62,653 nucleotides of DNA, from positions 1 through 62,653 of the forward strand of contig CALHGZ010000015.1 of assembly GCA_938031175.1 (NCBI GenBank), in the 5' to 3' direction. The position numbers and the translations under genes were made by a program. The stretch is from Candidatus Kapaibacterium sp. (GTDB taxonomy: Bacteria > Bacteroidota > Ignavibacteria > Kapaibacteriales > UBA2268). Shown piece after piece: positions 26,517 through 35,857 of this stretch (the stretch's first letter is position 1; every line of letters starts with the position of its first letter). Below the pieces are notes generated by a model. The model saw only the letters and a list, made by a program, of their open reading frames with translations. It was not told the origin of the DNA and ran no database searches.

Positions 26517-28856
26517 ATGAAATTAATTTACACTATCATGTTTCTCTTTGTACTTTTGTCTGTTGCATCATTTTCAAATGAGGAAGCCGAATATGTACAG
26601 ACAATAAAAGGAACAATATCGAATTCTAAAAATATACAACCTATTGTTGGTGCTAGCATAAGTGTTGTAGGTACTAAGTATGGTGCATATTCTGCTAAGG
26701 ATGGAAGCTACAGGATTTCAAATGTACCAATCGGACGATATTCTGTTAAGATTTCAGCAATAGGATACGAACCAAGAGTATTTAACATACTTTTAACATC
26801 TGGTCGAGAGATCGTTCTTAATGCCCAATTAAATGAGGATGTTGTTCAATTACAACAGGTTGTAATTAGCGACAAGAAAGCAAATTTCCTGCCGATAAAT
26901 GAGTCTGTAATAGTAAGTGCGAACGAATTTAGCATAGATGATGTTCAGCGATTTGCTGGCAGTCGTATGGACCCTGCACGTATGGCACAAAACTTTGCCG
27001 GAGTTTTGGGAGCTAACGACACTAGAAATGATATTATTATCCGTGGTGGCTCACCTATTGAGCTTTTATGGAGAATAGACGGTTTGGATATTCCTAATCC
27101 TAACCATTTTGCTACGCAGGGAGCTACCGGTGGACCTGTTGGAGCTATTAATATAATGTTACTAGATAATAGCGATTTTCTGACCGGCGCATTTCCTGCT
27201 GAATACTATGACAAAAATTCAGGGGTTTTCGACTTAAGGTTTCGACAAGGAAATAAAGAACGTTATGAATATTATGGACAGCTCGGTTTCAACGGTTTCG
27301 AATTTGGTGCCGAAGGTCCTTTACCTTTTTCTTGGGGTTCCTTTATTAGCAGTTATCGCTATTCATTTCTTGGATTATTACATCTTATGGGTATTGACTT
27401 CGGATTTACCGGTATTCCCCAGTATCAGGATTTTGCAATCAAAGTCAATTTAACAAACTTAAATAGACATCAATTTGATTTGACGAGTATTGGAGGAACA
27501 AGCGATATTCACATTAAACAATCAGAGACAAAGGATGTTTACACTGGTGATCAAGATATTAAAAATGGTACTGATTTCTTAGGAATAGCTTTGAATTGGA
27601 CATATTTAATATCTAATAAATTATATCTTAAAACTTTGACGGGAACCTCGCTCACCCGATATAGAACTTATATAGATTCAATAACTACTGACGAAAACAA
27701 TAAAGTTCTCGACTTAAGTCCTTGGTTTGAAACAAAATCCAATGAAAATTATCATACCATTAAATCAGTATTAAATTATTCTCCTTCCCAATTTCATTAT
27801 ATAAAATTTGGAGCCGAATATCGTTATAAATTCTTCAATTTCAATGAAAAAAGATTTTCTGCAAGTGATGATGGTAACTATTATACACTTAACGCAAATG
27901 ATAACACAAATCAAATTTTTGCTTTTACAGATTGGAATTATAGAATAACGCGCGATTTGTCCACTACACTCGGCTTAGCATCAAACTACCTGCAGGTATC
28001 CAATAAAGCTTATTTTGATCCTCGTATATCAATTAAATACAATTTAAACGATAATAATTCAATAAATTTAGGATTTGGTATTTTCCATCAATCTTTACCA
28101 TTAACAATATATTATCAGTCCGAATTTAATAAGAAGTTGGAGAGTATGCGTTCCATCCATTATGTTTTGGGATATAATTGGCTAATTAACGAAGATATGA
28201 TTTTCAAATTTGAAACTTATTATAAAGACATTTCAAATGTACCAGTTGATTTTAAGAAACTTAGTTCTTTTTCTTTGCTCAATTCTGGAGCTAATTTTGG
28301 TCGGGTATTTGCTTCTGATTCATTAGTTAGCGATGGAATTGGACGCTCTTATGGTGCAGAATTAACATTCATAAAACATTTTACAAACCATTATTATATA
28401 ACTTCTACTTTATCTTTCGTACGTCAGCAATACAAAGGTTCTGATGGTATTTGGCGTTGGGGGGCGTTCGACAACCAATTTATTTTCAATATTTTAGCCG
28501 GTTATGAATGGGTTATTTCTCCCTCTTTTGCCATAGAATTTGCTTGTCGATACACAATCGCTGGTGGCTCGCCCTATACTCCAATTGATATTGCTAAATC
28601 CAATCAATTCAGTGAAACATATTATTTAGATGAGCAAGCATTTTCATTAAGAAATCCAAACTATCAAAGAATGGACATAAAAATTGATTTCCGCGACAAC
28701 TATAAATCATTTTCAATAATAAGTTATATTTCTTTCGAAAATGTGCTTAACCATCAAAATGTGTTGATGAGAATATGGGATAATAAAAACCAACAAGAAA
28801 AAGTTATATATCAATTAGGTTTATTCCCGATAGGTGGCATTAGAATAGAATTTTAA
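26517..28856 (+). CDS. TonB-dependent receptor with carboxypeptidase-like domain
   Basis: The 779-residue protein has a signal peptide (about 1-19) and a carboxypeptidase-regulatory-like domain (about 28-110: IKGTISNSKNIQPIVGASISV...IGYEPRVF). A TonB plug (about 125-235: RNDIIIRGGSPIELLWRIDGLDIPNPNHF) and an outer-membrane beta-barrel follow. It probably imports a metal complex or other small ligand. It is the left neighbour of the sulfate-reduction island but convergent with it; no functional link is shown by sequence. Confidence 0.88.
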   Translation: MKLIYTIMFLFVLLSVASFSNEEAEYVQTIKGTISNSKNIQPIVGASISVVGTKYGAYSAKDGSYRISNVPIGRYSVKISAIGYEPRVFNILLTSGREIVLNAQLNEDVVQLQQVVISDKKANFLPINESVIVSANEFSIDDVQRFAGSRMDPARMAQNFAGVLGANDTRNDIIIRGGSPIELLWRIDGLDIPNPNHFATQGATGGPVGAINIMLLDNSDFLTGAFPAEYYDKNSGVFDLRFRQGNKERYEYYGQLGFNGFEFGAEGPLPFSWGSFISSYRYSFLGLLHLMGIDFGFTGIPQYQDFAIKVNLTNLNRHQFDLTSIGGTSDIHIKQSETKDVYTGDQDIKNGTDFLGIALNWTYLISNKLYLKTLTGTSLTRYRTYIDSITTDENNKVLDLSPWFETKSNENYHTIKSVLNYSPSQFHYIKFGAEYRYKFFNFNEKRFSASDDGNYYTLNANDNTNQIFAFTDWNYRITRDLSTTLGLASNYLQVSNKAYFDPRISIKYNLNDNNSINLGFGIFHQSLPLTIYYQSEFNKKLESMRSIHYVLGYNWLINEDMIFKFETYYKDISNVPVDFKKLSSFSLLNSGANFGRVFASDSLVSDGIGRSYGAELTFIKHFTNHYYITSTLSFVRQQYKGSDGIWRWGAFDNQFIFNILAGYEWVISPSFAIEFACRYTIAGGSPYTPIDIAKSNQFSETYYLDEQAFSLRNPNYQRMDIKIDFRDNYKSFSIISYISFENVLNHQNVLMRIWDNKNQQEKVIYQLGLFPIGGIRIEF

Positions 28857-29014
28857 TCCAAATTAGGATAAAAGTTAGCAAATGAGCAAATAAGATAATT
28901 GTTAGAGAAAAAGCTTTTACCGACTTAATTATAATATATTTTTTTATATTTTTATATTTACCTACTTGCTACATAGCTTAGGGTTACGAATGATTTAAAT
29001 TACATTTTTTGTTT

Positions 29015-29041
29015 ATGTTTCATTTTACTGAAGTGAAACAT
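29015..29041. terminator. Possible bidirectional hairpin terminator
   Basis: ATGTTTCATTT and AAGTGAAACAT form an 11-position stem with one T-G position, around a 5-nt loop, in the 216-bp gap between the convergent TonB receptor gene and dsrK. No clear T-run follows on either strand, so it is a weak call. Confidence 0.35.
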
Positions 29042-29072
29042 ATTTAATATAATCTAATTATCTATTTCCCTA

Positions 29073-30677
29073 CTACATCATATCGAAATCAATAAATTTA
29101 TCTTTAATATCCACCATCGCATTAACAACTAATTCAACTAATCCACCATAGTATAAGCCAGATTTTTCTTTAGCTCCATAGAAATCAATTAAATCTCTAA
29201 TTTGTCCTTTACAATTCGAGCAAGGAGCACAAACATATTTAGGCACCTCCTTTCCCGGTGGCTCATCTTTAAATGCTTCGAGAATTTGTCTAAATTTTCT
29301 TCTCCCGCTTATGTGCATTCGCCAATCAAGGAAATTATGACCGGACATAATAGCAAATCCACTACCTCCGCCACAGCAGTAATTATTTACTCCGTGTGGT
29401 GTCATTTCTCTGAACTTAGGAGCAATATATCTTAATACTCTTCTTTGTGGTTCAATAACCCCCATTGCTCGTGTGATATTACAAGGATCGTGAAGAGTAA
29501 CGGGAAAATCATTTTTTGAGGGATCAAATTTAATACCGCGATTGAATACTATATCTTCGATAAGTGTCATAGCAGTTTCTCTTGGCACTGCCCCTTCGAA
29601 AATTCTGTCAGCGATAACCCCAAGAGCTTTACTTTCGTGTCCACATTCTCCCATAACTATTTTTTTCACTTTTAATTTCTTAGCAATTTCTAAATGTTTC
29701 ATAGCAATGCGAGCTAATTGAACGTCATCATAGAATAAGCCATAATTAACGCCATCGTAACCAACTAGCTCGCTGGACATTGTCCAGGTAATTCCAGCAG
29801 CGTCCAGAAGGATTGCAAAAGCAGCAGGATTATCTGGCCAAGCAAGAATTTCTCCAGCGTTATGTATTAATAATACTTCGGCTCCTTCAACATCCCATTT
29901 AGTTTCAACTTTGAAACCGACTCGTTCTGAAATATCCTCATCTATGAATTCCATGTTATCTTTTACAACCTCAGGATTCATACCAGTACTTGAACCGACA
30001 ATTAATTGTTGTACAGTACCTTTTTCGTGTAGTTCTTTGGGAGCTAAGCCCATTTCACTACTAAATATTTTGCGTAATTCATGTGTAATTAAGCCATTAT
30101 CAACGCCAATAGGACAACTCATTGCACATCTTCGGCATAATGTACAGCGATAGCTGAGTTCAAAAAGTTTTGATATGAGTTCCCAGTTAACTTCAATATC
30201 TCCTTGCATGAACTTTCGCATTAATGGATTTGTTGGTTTTACATATTTGAAATACAGTCGTCTGAGGATTTCTGCTCTGTATGTTGGTCTATATACTTCA
30301 TTATGGCCACTTTCTTCATAAATAGGGCATTCTTCGTTGCAGGTTTGACATTTTGCACAATGCTCCATCGAAAGAATTAATGGCTGCAAGAAAGTCCAGT
30401 TATTCTCTTTAGTAAATAATTTTTTAAGACCTGAGATAAATAAATTAATTAATCTTTCTTCCTCTTCCTTACTTGCAGGGCGCGACAAGCCGGTAGCGAG
30501 AACACCATCAGGTGAATCGCTTAGATTTTCCATTGTGGCTTTTGGTAATTTTTTAAAACCGGGTAAATTCCTGTAATCATCATAAGGCGGTGGTAATGGT
30601 GCAAGCTCTTGTAAGTCAATTTCTGTTAATTGGCCCGGTTTACTAATATCGGTTATTTTAATTATATTAGTTCTCAT
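29073..30677 (-). CDS. dsrK: DsrK, HdrD-like catalytic subunit of DsrMK
   Basis: DsrK is the cytoplasmic iron-sulfur subunit that reduces the DsrC trisulfide with electrons from DsrM. The 534-residue protein has two 4Fe-4S motifs, CAKCQTCNEECP and CTLCRRCAMSCP, and two CCG-type regions of the HdrD class. The second, with HDPCN...NNYCCGGGSGF, would hold the special 4Fe-4S cluster. The start at 30677 has AAAGGA upstream and overlaps the dsrM stop by 11 bp; an in-frame ATG 33 bp earlier lies deeper in dsrM and lacks such a site. It ends the 15-gene island. No dsrJ, dsrO or dsrP follows. Confidence 0.95.
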   Translation of the reverse strand: MRTNIIKITDISKPGQLTEIDLQELAPLPPPYDDYRNLPGFKKLPKATMENLSDSPDGVLATGLSRPASKEEEERLINLFISGLKKLFTKENNWTFLQPLILSMEHCAKCQTCNEECPIYEESGHNEVYRPTYRAEILRRLYFKYVKPTNPLMRKFMQGDIEVNWELISKLFELSYRCTLCRRCAMSCPIGVDNGLITHELRKIFSSEMGLAPKELHEKGTVQQLIVGSSTGMNPEVVKDNMEFIDEDISERVGFKVETKWDVEGAEVLLIHNAGEILAWPDNPAAFAILLDAAGITWTMSSELVGYDGVNYGLFYDDVQLARIAMKHLEIAKKLKVKKIVMGECGHESKALGVIADRIFEGAVPRETAMTLIEDIVFNRGIKFDPSKNDFPVTLHDPCNITRAMGVIEPQRRVLRYIAPKFREMTPHGVNNYCCGGGSGFAIMSGHNFLDWRMHISGRRKFRQILEAFKDEPPGKEVPKYVCAPCSNCKGQIRDLIDFYGAKEKSGLYYGGLVELVVNAMVDIKDKFIDFDMM

Positions 30678-31605
30678 TTTGATTTTCCTTTCCCGGAAAT
30701 GTTGATGCAATTGCTATCCAATTTTTTCTTCCGTCGGAACCTATATGTGGAGCTGCCCAAGTGACAGGATAATTCAAATATTCTGATACTTTTTGTGCAA
30801 TTTTGGACTTGGGCAAATTAGGTTCGTCTTCCCATTTAACTTTATGATATGTGAAGTATTTGCTAAAGAAATGAGTCATATGGGTAAAAGGTAAATATAT
30901 CATAAAAAATAATGTGGTGTATATATGTATGTAAGCAACTAATGGCAAAGAACTTATGTTACCAAATGTAAATAGGGCAGAGTAGAATGAAATAGAATTG
31001 TTGACAAAATTTTTATCTGTTACAGCCCATAATAATGCAGTGATATAAATTAAAGTTATTAGAATTATATTAAAATAATGACTCGCCGAGCTATACAACC
31101 TCAAATCAGTATCTACAATCCTTTGCATAAATAATCTAATGCCACCGATTATACCAATTACAGAGCCAATTATGGGTAACCACTTAATCAGATAAAATAT
31201 AATAGAAGCAATTAATCCTTGCTCCGCGTTGATGCTAAAACCGAAAAAGCCCAAAATGGTCGATAGAATTAAAAGGAACATATTGCCAATTAGTATATAT
31301 AAGCCCCAATGGAAGGCAAAAGAACCCAACCAGAGTGGCCGATTATGTTCCCAAATTGCTTTTAAAAATAATATCTCCGGGATCATAACTTTTAGTTCAG
31401 CAATTTTATCTTTTTCTCTTGGTTTAGTCCACCAATCAACTTCTTCAAGTATCGATCCACCATACTGTGCACGTCCCTTTTCATGCGGTACAGGATATAA
31501 TTCCCATCGGAGGTGAACGGGTGCAGATGCTATTTTATATCCGTAACGAATATTAAAGTATAAGAATACTATAACTGCTATATATGTTAAGATTAACAGT
31601 ATCAT
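30667..31605 (-). CDS. dsrM: DsrM, NarI-like haem b quinol-oxidising membrane subunit
   Basis: The 312-residue membrane protein has about five to six helices and a NarI-like haem b region. Histidines suited to haem binding lie in FAFHWGLYI, SASHYFN and VAYIHIYTTLFF / YLPFTHMTHFFSKYFTYH. It oxidises menaquinol and passes electrons to DsrK. Its gene follows dsrC by 140 bp, and the gap carries a hairpin. The start has an AAGGTAA site upstream. It overlaps dsrK, so the two are translationally coupled. Confidence 0.92.
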   Translation of the reverse strand: MILLILTYIAVIVFLYFNIRYGYKIASAPVHLRWELYPVPHEKGRAQYGGSILEEVDWWTKPREKDKIAELKVMIPEILFLKAIWEHNRPLWLGSFAFHWGLYILIGNMFLLILSTILGFFGFSINAEQGLIASIIFYLIKWLPIIGSVIGIIGGIRLFMQRIVDTDLRLYSSASHYFNIILITLIYITALLWAVTDKNFVNNSISFYSALFTFGNISSLPLVAYIHIYTTLFFMIYLPFTHMTHFFSKYFTYHKVKWEDEPNLPKSKIAQKVSEYLNYPVTWAAPHIGSDGRKNWIAIASTFPGKENQNEN

Positions 31606-31681
31606 AATTTACCTTAGTTTATTGCACTTATGAAATTAATAGAGCAACTACAATTATAGATTTTGCTCTTATTGATGCTAT

Positions 31682-31709
31682 TCCCGCCCTGTTGCATAAC
31701 AGGACGGGA
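31682..31709 (-). promoter_or_regulatory. Intercistronic hairpin between dsrC and dsrM
   Basis: A 12-bp stem (31682-31693 with 31698-31709) with a 4-nt loop; the one non-Watson-Crick position is G-U in the minus-strand transcript. No U-run follows, so it suits a 3' stabiliser or processing site for upstream dsrC mRNA better than a terminator. Confidence 0.6.
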
Positions 31710-31745
31710 TTAAATTAATATTATACTAAACACGCTGAATGCTTA

Positions 31746-32063
31746 TTAGACGCATCCAGTTGGTTTTGCTAAACCGGCAACTTTACAAGCACCTTTAGCT
31801 GGTCCAGATGGGAAAAGCTCGTAAATCTTTTTCAAGGAAAAGCCTGTTTCCTTGCAGAGCTTACGGATCATCGGTGCAATTCCATATTTTTGGTAATAAT
31901 CGCGCAGATAATTGATTACGTGCCAATGCTCATCGGTCAATTCATAGACATCCTCGGTTGATGCTAAGGCTAACGCAACTTTCTCATTCCATTCTTCAGG
32001 ATTTTCCATAAATCCATCTTCATCCACATTGATTTTTACATCACCATATTCAAATACTGGCAT
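31746..32063 (-). CDS. dsrC: DsrC sulfur-carrier protein
   Basis: DsrC carries the sulfur of sulfite reduction as a trisulfide between its two C-terminal cysteines and delivers it to DsrMK. The 105-residue protein has the full functional tail, GPAKGACKVAGLAKPTGCV, with C93 and the penultimate C104. This sets it apart from TusE-type paralogues that keep only the last cysteine. A strong site (GGAGGTC, 32067-32073) precedes the ATG. Downstream lies a hairpin before dsrM. Confidence 0.97.
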   Translation of the reverse strand: MPVFEYGDVKINVDEDGFMENPEEWNEKVALALASTEDVYELTDEHWHVINYLRDYYQKYGIAPMIRKLCKETGFSLKKIYELFPSGPAKGACKVAGLAKPTGCV

Positions 32064-32066
32064 TCT

Positions 32067-32073
32067 GACCTCC
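32067..32073 (-). promoter_or_regulatory. Strong ribosome-binding site of dsrC
   Basis: GGAGGTC lies about 5 nt before the dsrC ATG. It is one of the strongest such sites in the window and fits high DsrC expression. Confidence 0.7.
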
Positions 32074-32113
32074 TTTTATGTTAATAAAAATACGTAAATA
32101 AAAGCCAAATTTA

Positions 32114-33841
32114 TTATTTAATCCTTTCTATCTGGATAATTTGACCAGAAATAGGATCTATCATTTCTATGTAACCGCACGGACAATTTTCAGCGCATTT
32201 TTTGCAGCCAATGCATAATTCTAATTTCATTTTATAAGGTTGATATGTTTTGAACGGCGGTTTAACGAACACCTGATCCTGACACAAGCTCCAACAAGTT
32301 TGGCAATCGAAACATTCTCCACAGCTGAGACATCTTTTGCTTTCGCTTATTGCTTGTGTTTCATCGAATGTATATGTAATTTCGAGATTTAAGCTTTTTA
32401 ATCTTTCTTCTGCTGTTAGTATTTTGTGATGATTGCGTACTTTTTCTTCGTAAAAGCTAAATATCATTTTATCTTTTGTTGCAACATTTGAATAATCGGG
32501 CATTCTCAAATCCTGTCCCCTAAATTTAGTATCCATAATTTCTGCAGCCCGTCTTCCGTGATAAATGGCGTGGATTACTAATCCAAGCTGAATATTATCA
32601 CCGCCTGAATAAGTCCTATCATATTTTGTTGCAAACCATTCATCTACAGTAATCCATTCTCTTCCTTCTCTAAGCATTTCCAATCCGTTGAAATCCGGCT
32701 CTTGACTAATTGCAGCTACAACGAATGTACAATCTACATTAAAATATTCGCCCTCAATTGGAATTGGACGTCTACGTCCAGAACTGTCAGGTTCGCCTAA
32801 TTGCATTTTTTGGCATTTCATTGCAGAAATCTTATCACCATCTTTGATAAATTCAAGCGGTGCAGCTAGATAGTGGAATTGGACGCCTTCTTCTTCAGCT
32901 CCGATTATTTCCTCTTCTATCGCAGGCATCTCATTTCTTGTTCGTCGGTAAACTATGGTTACCTCAGCACCTAATCTGCGGGAGACTCTTGCTGCATCAA
33001 TAGCAGTGTCACCCCCACCAATAACTAAAACTTTACTGCCAACATCTACTTTTTCACCGGAATTAATTTTATTCAAAAATTCTGTGCCGGTCATAACATT
33101 ACTTGCGTCTTCATTAGGTATTCCGAGCAATCGTCCTTTGTGCGCTCCAATACCTACAAATACAGCATCGTATTTTTGCTTTAACTCATCATATTGTAAG
33201 TCTTTACCAATACGTGTGTTGCATATAATTTCAACTCCAAGATTTTCTATTCGTTTTATCTCTTTATCGAGTATTTCAGGTGGCAGTCTGTAATCGGGTA
33301 TTCCGTATCTGAGCATACCACCTGGTTTGGGCAAAGCTTCATAAACGATTACTGAATACCCTCGACGTGCTAATTGATATGCACAAGATAAACCCGCTGG
33401 ACCAGCTCCTATTATTGCGACTTTTTCTGATTTCTTTTCTGATGAGACCATAGGAACGGCGAAATTATGTTCTAATGCATAATCCCCAATGAATCGTTCC
33501 ATATCATTGATAGCAACTGAGGCATCCTTGTACTGTCTATTGCATTCCTTTTCGCAGGGATGTGGACATACCCTTCCGCATACGGAGAGGAATGGTGTTG
33601 TTTCAGCAAAAATTTCAAATGCTTGTTTATAAGCATCGTGATATGGCACATTTAAATCCTCAGCATGAGCTATTGTAGTGAGCATTTTTCGTATTTGATT
33701 GTGATTTGGGCAACCAATATTACAAGGCGGAATTTTTGGATCGTGCTTTGGCCTATATGGAGTTGTAACAACTCCACTTTGGCTGCCGCCACCCCTGCCT
33801 GTTAATGGTTTTAGTTTTTTCTTCTGAACTAATAGTCCCAC
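32114..33841 (-). CDS. dsrL: DsrL, NAD(P)H:acceptor oxidoreductase
   Basis: The 575-residue protein has the layout of the glutamate-synthase small-subunit family to which DsrL belongs. An N-terminal Fe-S region comes first (CNIGCPNH, CGRVCPHPCEKECNR), then a FAD Rossmann fold (VAIIGAGPAGLSCAYQLARRG), a NAD(P) fold (VLVIGGGDTAIDAARVSRRLG), and a C-terminal region with CLSCGECFDCQTCWSLC plus a 4Fe-4S ferredoxin motif (CIGCKKCAENCPCG). DsrL passes electrons between NAD(P)H and DsrAB. The start is GTG, fixed by AGGAGG 9 nt upstream; the ATG between them is out of frame. Next to dsrC and dsrAB the assignment is firm; the subtype (DsrL-1 or -2) needs a tree. Confidence 0.88.
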   Translation of the reverse strand: MGLLVQKKKLKPLTGRGGGSQSGVVTTPYRPKHDPKIPPCNIGCPNHNQIRKMLTTIAHAEDLNVPYHDAYKQAFEIFAETTPFLSVCGRVCPHPCEKECNRQYKDASVAINDMERFIGDYALEHNFAVPMVSSEKKSEKVAIIGAGPAGLSCAYQLARRGYSVIVYEALPKPGGMLRYGIPDYRLPPEILDKEIKRIENLGVEIICNTRIGKDLQYDELKQKYDAVFVGIGAHKGRLLGIPNEDASNVMTGTEFLNKINSGEKVDVGSKVLVIGGGDTAIDAARVSRRLGAEVTIVYRRTRNEMPAIEEEIIGAEEEGVQFHYLAAPLEFIKDGDKISAMKCQKMQLGEPDSSGRRRPIPIEGEYFNVDCTFVVAAISQEPDFNGLEMLREGREWITVDEWFATKYDRTYSGGDNIQLGLVIHAIYHGRRAAEIMDTKFRGQDLRMPDYSNVATKDKMIFSFYEEKVRNHHKILTAEERLKSLNLEITYTFDETQAISESKRCLSCGECFDCQTCWSLCQDQVFVKPPFKTYQPYKMKLELCIGCKKCAENCPCGYIEMIDPISGQIIQIERIK

Positions 33842-33850
33842 TTTTCATTA

Positions 33851-33856
33851 CCTCCT
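33851..33856 (-). promoter_or_regulatory. Ribosome-binding site fixing the GTG start of dsrL
   Basis: A perfect AGGAGG with 9 nt to the GTG at 33841. An ATG 3 nt after the site is in another frame, so GTG is the real start. Confidence 0.7.
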
Positions 33857-33904
33857 GGGAAACAATGCAGTTTCACCTATTTATTTGGACAAATAATTTT
33901 CAAA

Positions 33905-34342
33905 TTAATAGCCTCCGTATGGCACCATACCAAGTTTCACTTTATTTAATTCATCGAGTAATTTATCGTGCTTTTCTTCATCTTCGAGTAAATAGTTGAG
34001 CAGGTATTTTGCTATAGGGGATTTTGTTTGTTCCAATGCTTCTTTTGCCAATGCAATTGTTTTCTTTTCCATTTCGTCATGCTTTTCAATCATATCCCAA
34101 AAGCCTGCTAACTCGTCGTGTGTCATAGTAATTGGCTTTTGAGTAAAATGGTCAATGATTAGTTGTTGAACACGCCTGTGCATAGCTGAATCTTGACGAA
34201 TAATTTCCATTATAAGATGGACAAGAGGATTATCCGATTGTTTGATTATTTCGGTTGTACTTGTTATTGACTCATCTTCAATTTTTTGCCATTTTGCCAT
34301 TAATTCAACCAGCTTTTCGATTGCTTCTTTTTGAGTACTCAT
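33905..34342 (-). CDS. Ferritin-like / rubrerythrin-like four-helix protein
   Basis: The 145-residue all-helical protein has two E...H patterns typical of ferritin-like di-iron proteins: MEIIRQDSAMHRR (about residues 46-58) and LLEDEEKHDKLL (about 118-129), separated by IEKHDEMEKKTIALAKEAL, another E/H helix. No rubredoxin domain is attached. It sits between dsrN (21 bp) and dsrL (63 bp) with a clear AAGGAG site, so it belongs to the operon. It is not part of the canonical Dsr set; iron storage, oxygen or peroxide protection, or metal delivery are candidate roles. Confidence 0.65.
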   Translation of the reverse strand: MSTQKEAIEKLVELMAKWQKIEDESITSTTEIIKQSDNPLVHLIMEIIRQDSAMHRRVQQLIIDHFTQKPITMTHDELAGFWDMIEKHDEMEKKTIALAKEALEQTKSPIAKYLLNYLLEDEEKHDKLLDELNKVKLGMVPYGGY

Positions 34343-34363
34343 AAATAACTCCTTGTGTTGTTA

Positions 34364-35752
34364 CTAAACTTTTATTGAACTTTTGTATCTATGTGCTAAA
34401 TTAGTAAATCTATCAGCCCAATATTTCACCCCATTTGAATGAATGTGTATATATGATGCAAATACATTTTTGTAAACCAACCCATCTTTTTGATTAATAA
34501 TTCCAGTTCCGCGATTCAAATTCATAACTAAATTTACTTCACCTTCAACATTTCTAATTGTAGAGTAATGAAATTCGTGACCTCTAATGATTTCACCTTT
34601 TTCAAACCAGTTGTTGTTTTTAATTATTATGGCTTCACAATAGCCGTGACCTTGTGGTTTTTTATTTATTTCAATATGCAATGGCAAAACCTTACACATT
34701 TCATATTTTGCTTTTTGTGTTATTATTGAATCGGCTAGATACATTAAACCACCGCATTCTGCATAAATAGGCATACCTTCATCAGCAGCTTTTTTAATGT
34801 TAATCATCATTTCGCGATTTTGGCTTAGCTCTTTGACGCTGACTTCTGGGAAACCACCACCAATATAAAGACCGAAAATCTCAGGTAATTTATTATTTTC
34901 AATTGATGATATTTTAATGAGTTCTGCACCTGCCCGTTCTAAAGATTCAAGATTTTCGGGATAGTAAAAACTGAACGCATTATCATAAAAGTATCCAATT
35001 TTAATTTTTCCTTTTTTTTCTGTTTGATTTTCAGAAGGGTTAAATTCCATTAATGATGTATTATTAGCTAATTCAATTAATTTCTCTAAGTCAACATTAG
35101 ATTCGACTTGGTTCGCAATTTCATTTATAGCTAAATTAGCGATCTTGTATTCATTTGGAGTAATTAATCCTAAGTGTCGCGAAGGTAATATTCCCGATTG
35201 ACCCATTTGCGGAACAGCACCGATTACAGGTACCCCAGTATCATTTTCAATTGATTCTTTGACAACTCTGAGGTGCCTACCAGAGACCTGATTTAAAATT
35301 ACCGCCTTAATTTTTACTTTCTTATCCAATTCCAGGCAGCCAAGGACAAGAGCCGAGACTGTTCTTGTTACTTTTTTAGGGGTAATTACCAAAATTACAG
35401 GTGCATCAAGTAATTTTGCCAGTTCGGCAGTGCTATAAGTTCCAGATGAATCTAAGCCATCATATAATCCACGGTTTCCTTCAATCAGCGATATATCATT
35501 GCTGACGCTATTAGTTGTAAAAGAGCGTATGATAGTTTCTCGGTCCATCATATAAGCATCTAAATTTCTAACAACTGATTGTGATGCTATTGCAAGCCAC
35601 ATAGGGTCGATATAGTCAGGACCTTTTTTATAAACAGCTGTTGATAATCCTTTTCTTCTAAGAGCAACAGCCAATCCGCAAGTTAATATAGTTTTTCCCG
35701 AATCCCCGGACAAACCGGCTAATACTATTCTCGGGTAAGCTTTCATAGTCAT
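34364..35752 (-). CDS. dsrN: DsrN, sirohaem amidase (CbiA family)
   Basis: DsrN amidates sirohaem to the sirohaem amide used by DsrAB. The 462-residue protein has the CobB/CbiA layout. A P-loop-like ATP site comes first (VLAGLSGDSGKTILTCGLA, followed by KKGPDYIDPMWLA), and a class I glutamine amidotransferase domain follows, with the catalytic cysteine in YAECGGLMYLA and a C-terminal FASYIHIH. The same family makes cobyrinic acid a,c-diamide, but no cobalamin gene is near and the dsr context decides. A 105-bp gap with a hairpin separates it from dsrD. Confidence 0.9.
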   Translation of the reverse strand: MTMKAYPRIVLAGLSGDSGKTILTCGLAVALRRKGLSTAVYKKGPDYIDPMWLAIASQSVVRNLDAYMMDRETIIRSFTTNSVSNDISLIEGNRGLYDGLDSSGTYSTAELAKLLDAPVILVITPKKVTRTVSALVLGCLELDKKVKIKAVILNQVSGRHLRVVKESIENDTGVPVIGAVPQMGQSGILPSRHLGLITPNEYKIANLAINEIANQVESNVDLEKLIELANNTSLMEFNPSENQTEKKGKIKIGYFYDNAFSFYYPENLESLERAGAELIKISSIENNKLPEIFGLYIGGGFPEVSVKELSQNREMMINIKKAADEGMPIYAECGGLMYLADSIITQKAKYEMCKVLPLHIEINKKPQGHGYCEAIIIKNNNWFEKGEIIRGHEFHYSTIRNVEGEVNLVMNLNRGTGIINQKDGLVYKNVFASYIHIHSNGVKYWADRFTNLAHRYKSSIKV

Positions 35753-35762
35753 TTTTTAAGCT

Positions 35763-35838
35763 GACGGGGCTATTTTTTACTAATACTTTCAAATTTTCAA
35801 AGCTTAAACTCATAAATTACCATTGAAATAGCCCCGTC
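35763..35838 (-). promoter_or_regulatory. Intercistronic inverted repeat between dsrD and dsrN
   Basis: A perfect 13-bp pair, GACGGGGCTATTT (35763-35775) with AAATAGCCCCGTC (35826-35838), encloses a 50-nt AT-rich loop. It occupies most of the dsrD-dsrN gap. There is no U-run of terminator type, so transcript processing or stabilisation is likelier. Confidence 0.6.
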
Positions 35839-35857
35839 CTCATTTATTTATCCCACA

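Noticed and set aside
34364-35752. Cobalamin-pathway CbiA
   Set aside because: The family is the same, but no cobalamin gene is near and the gene sits between dsrD and dsrL, so DsrN is the better call.
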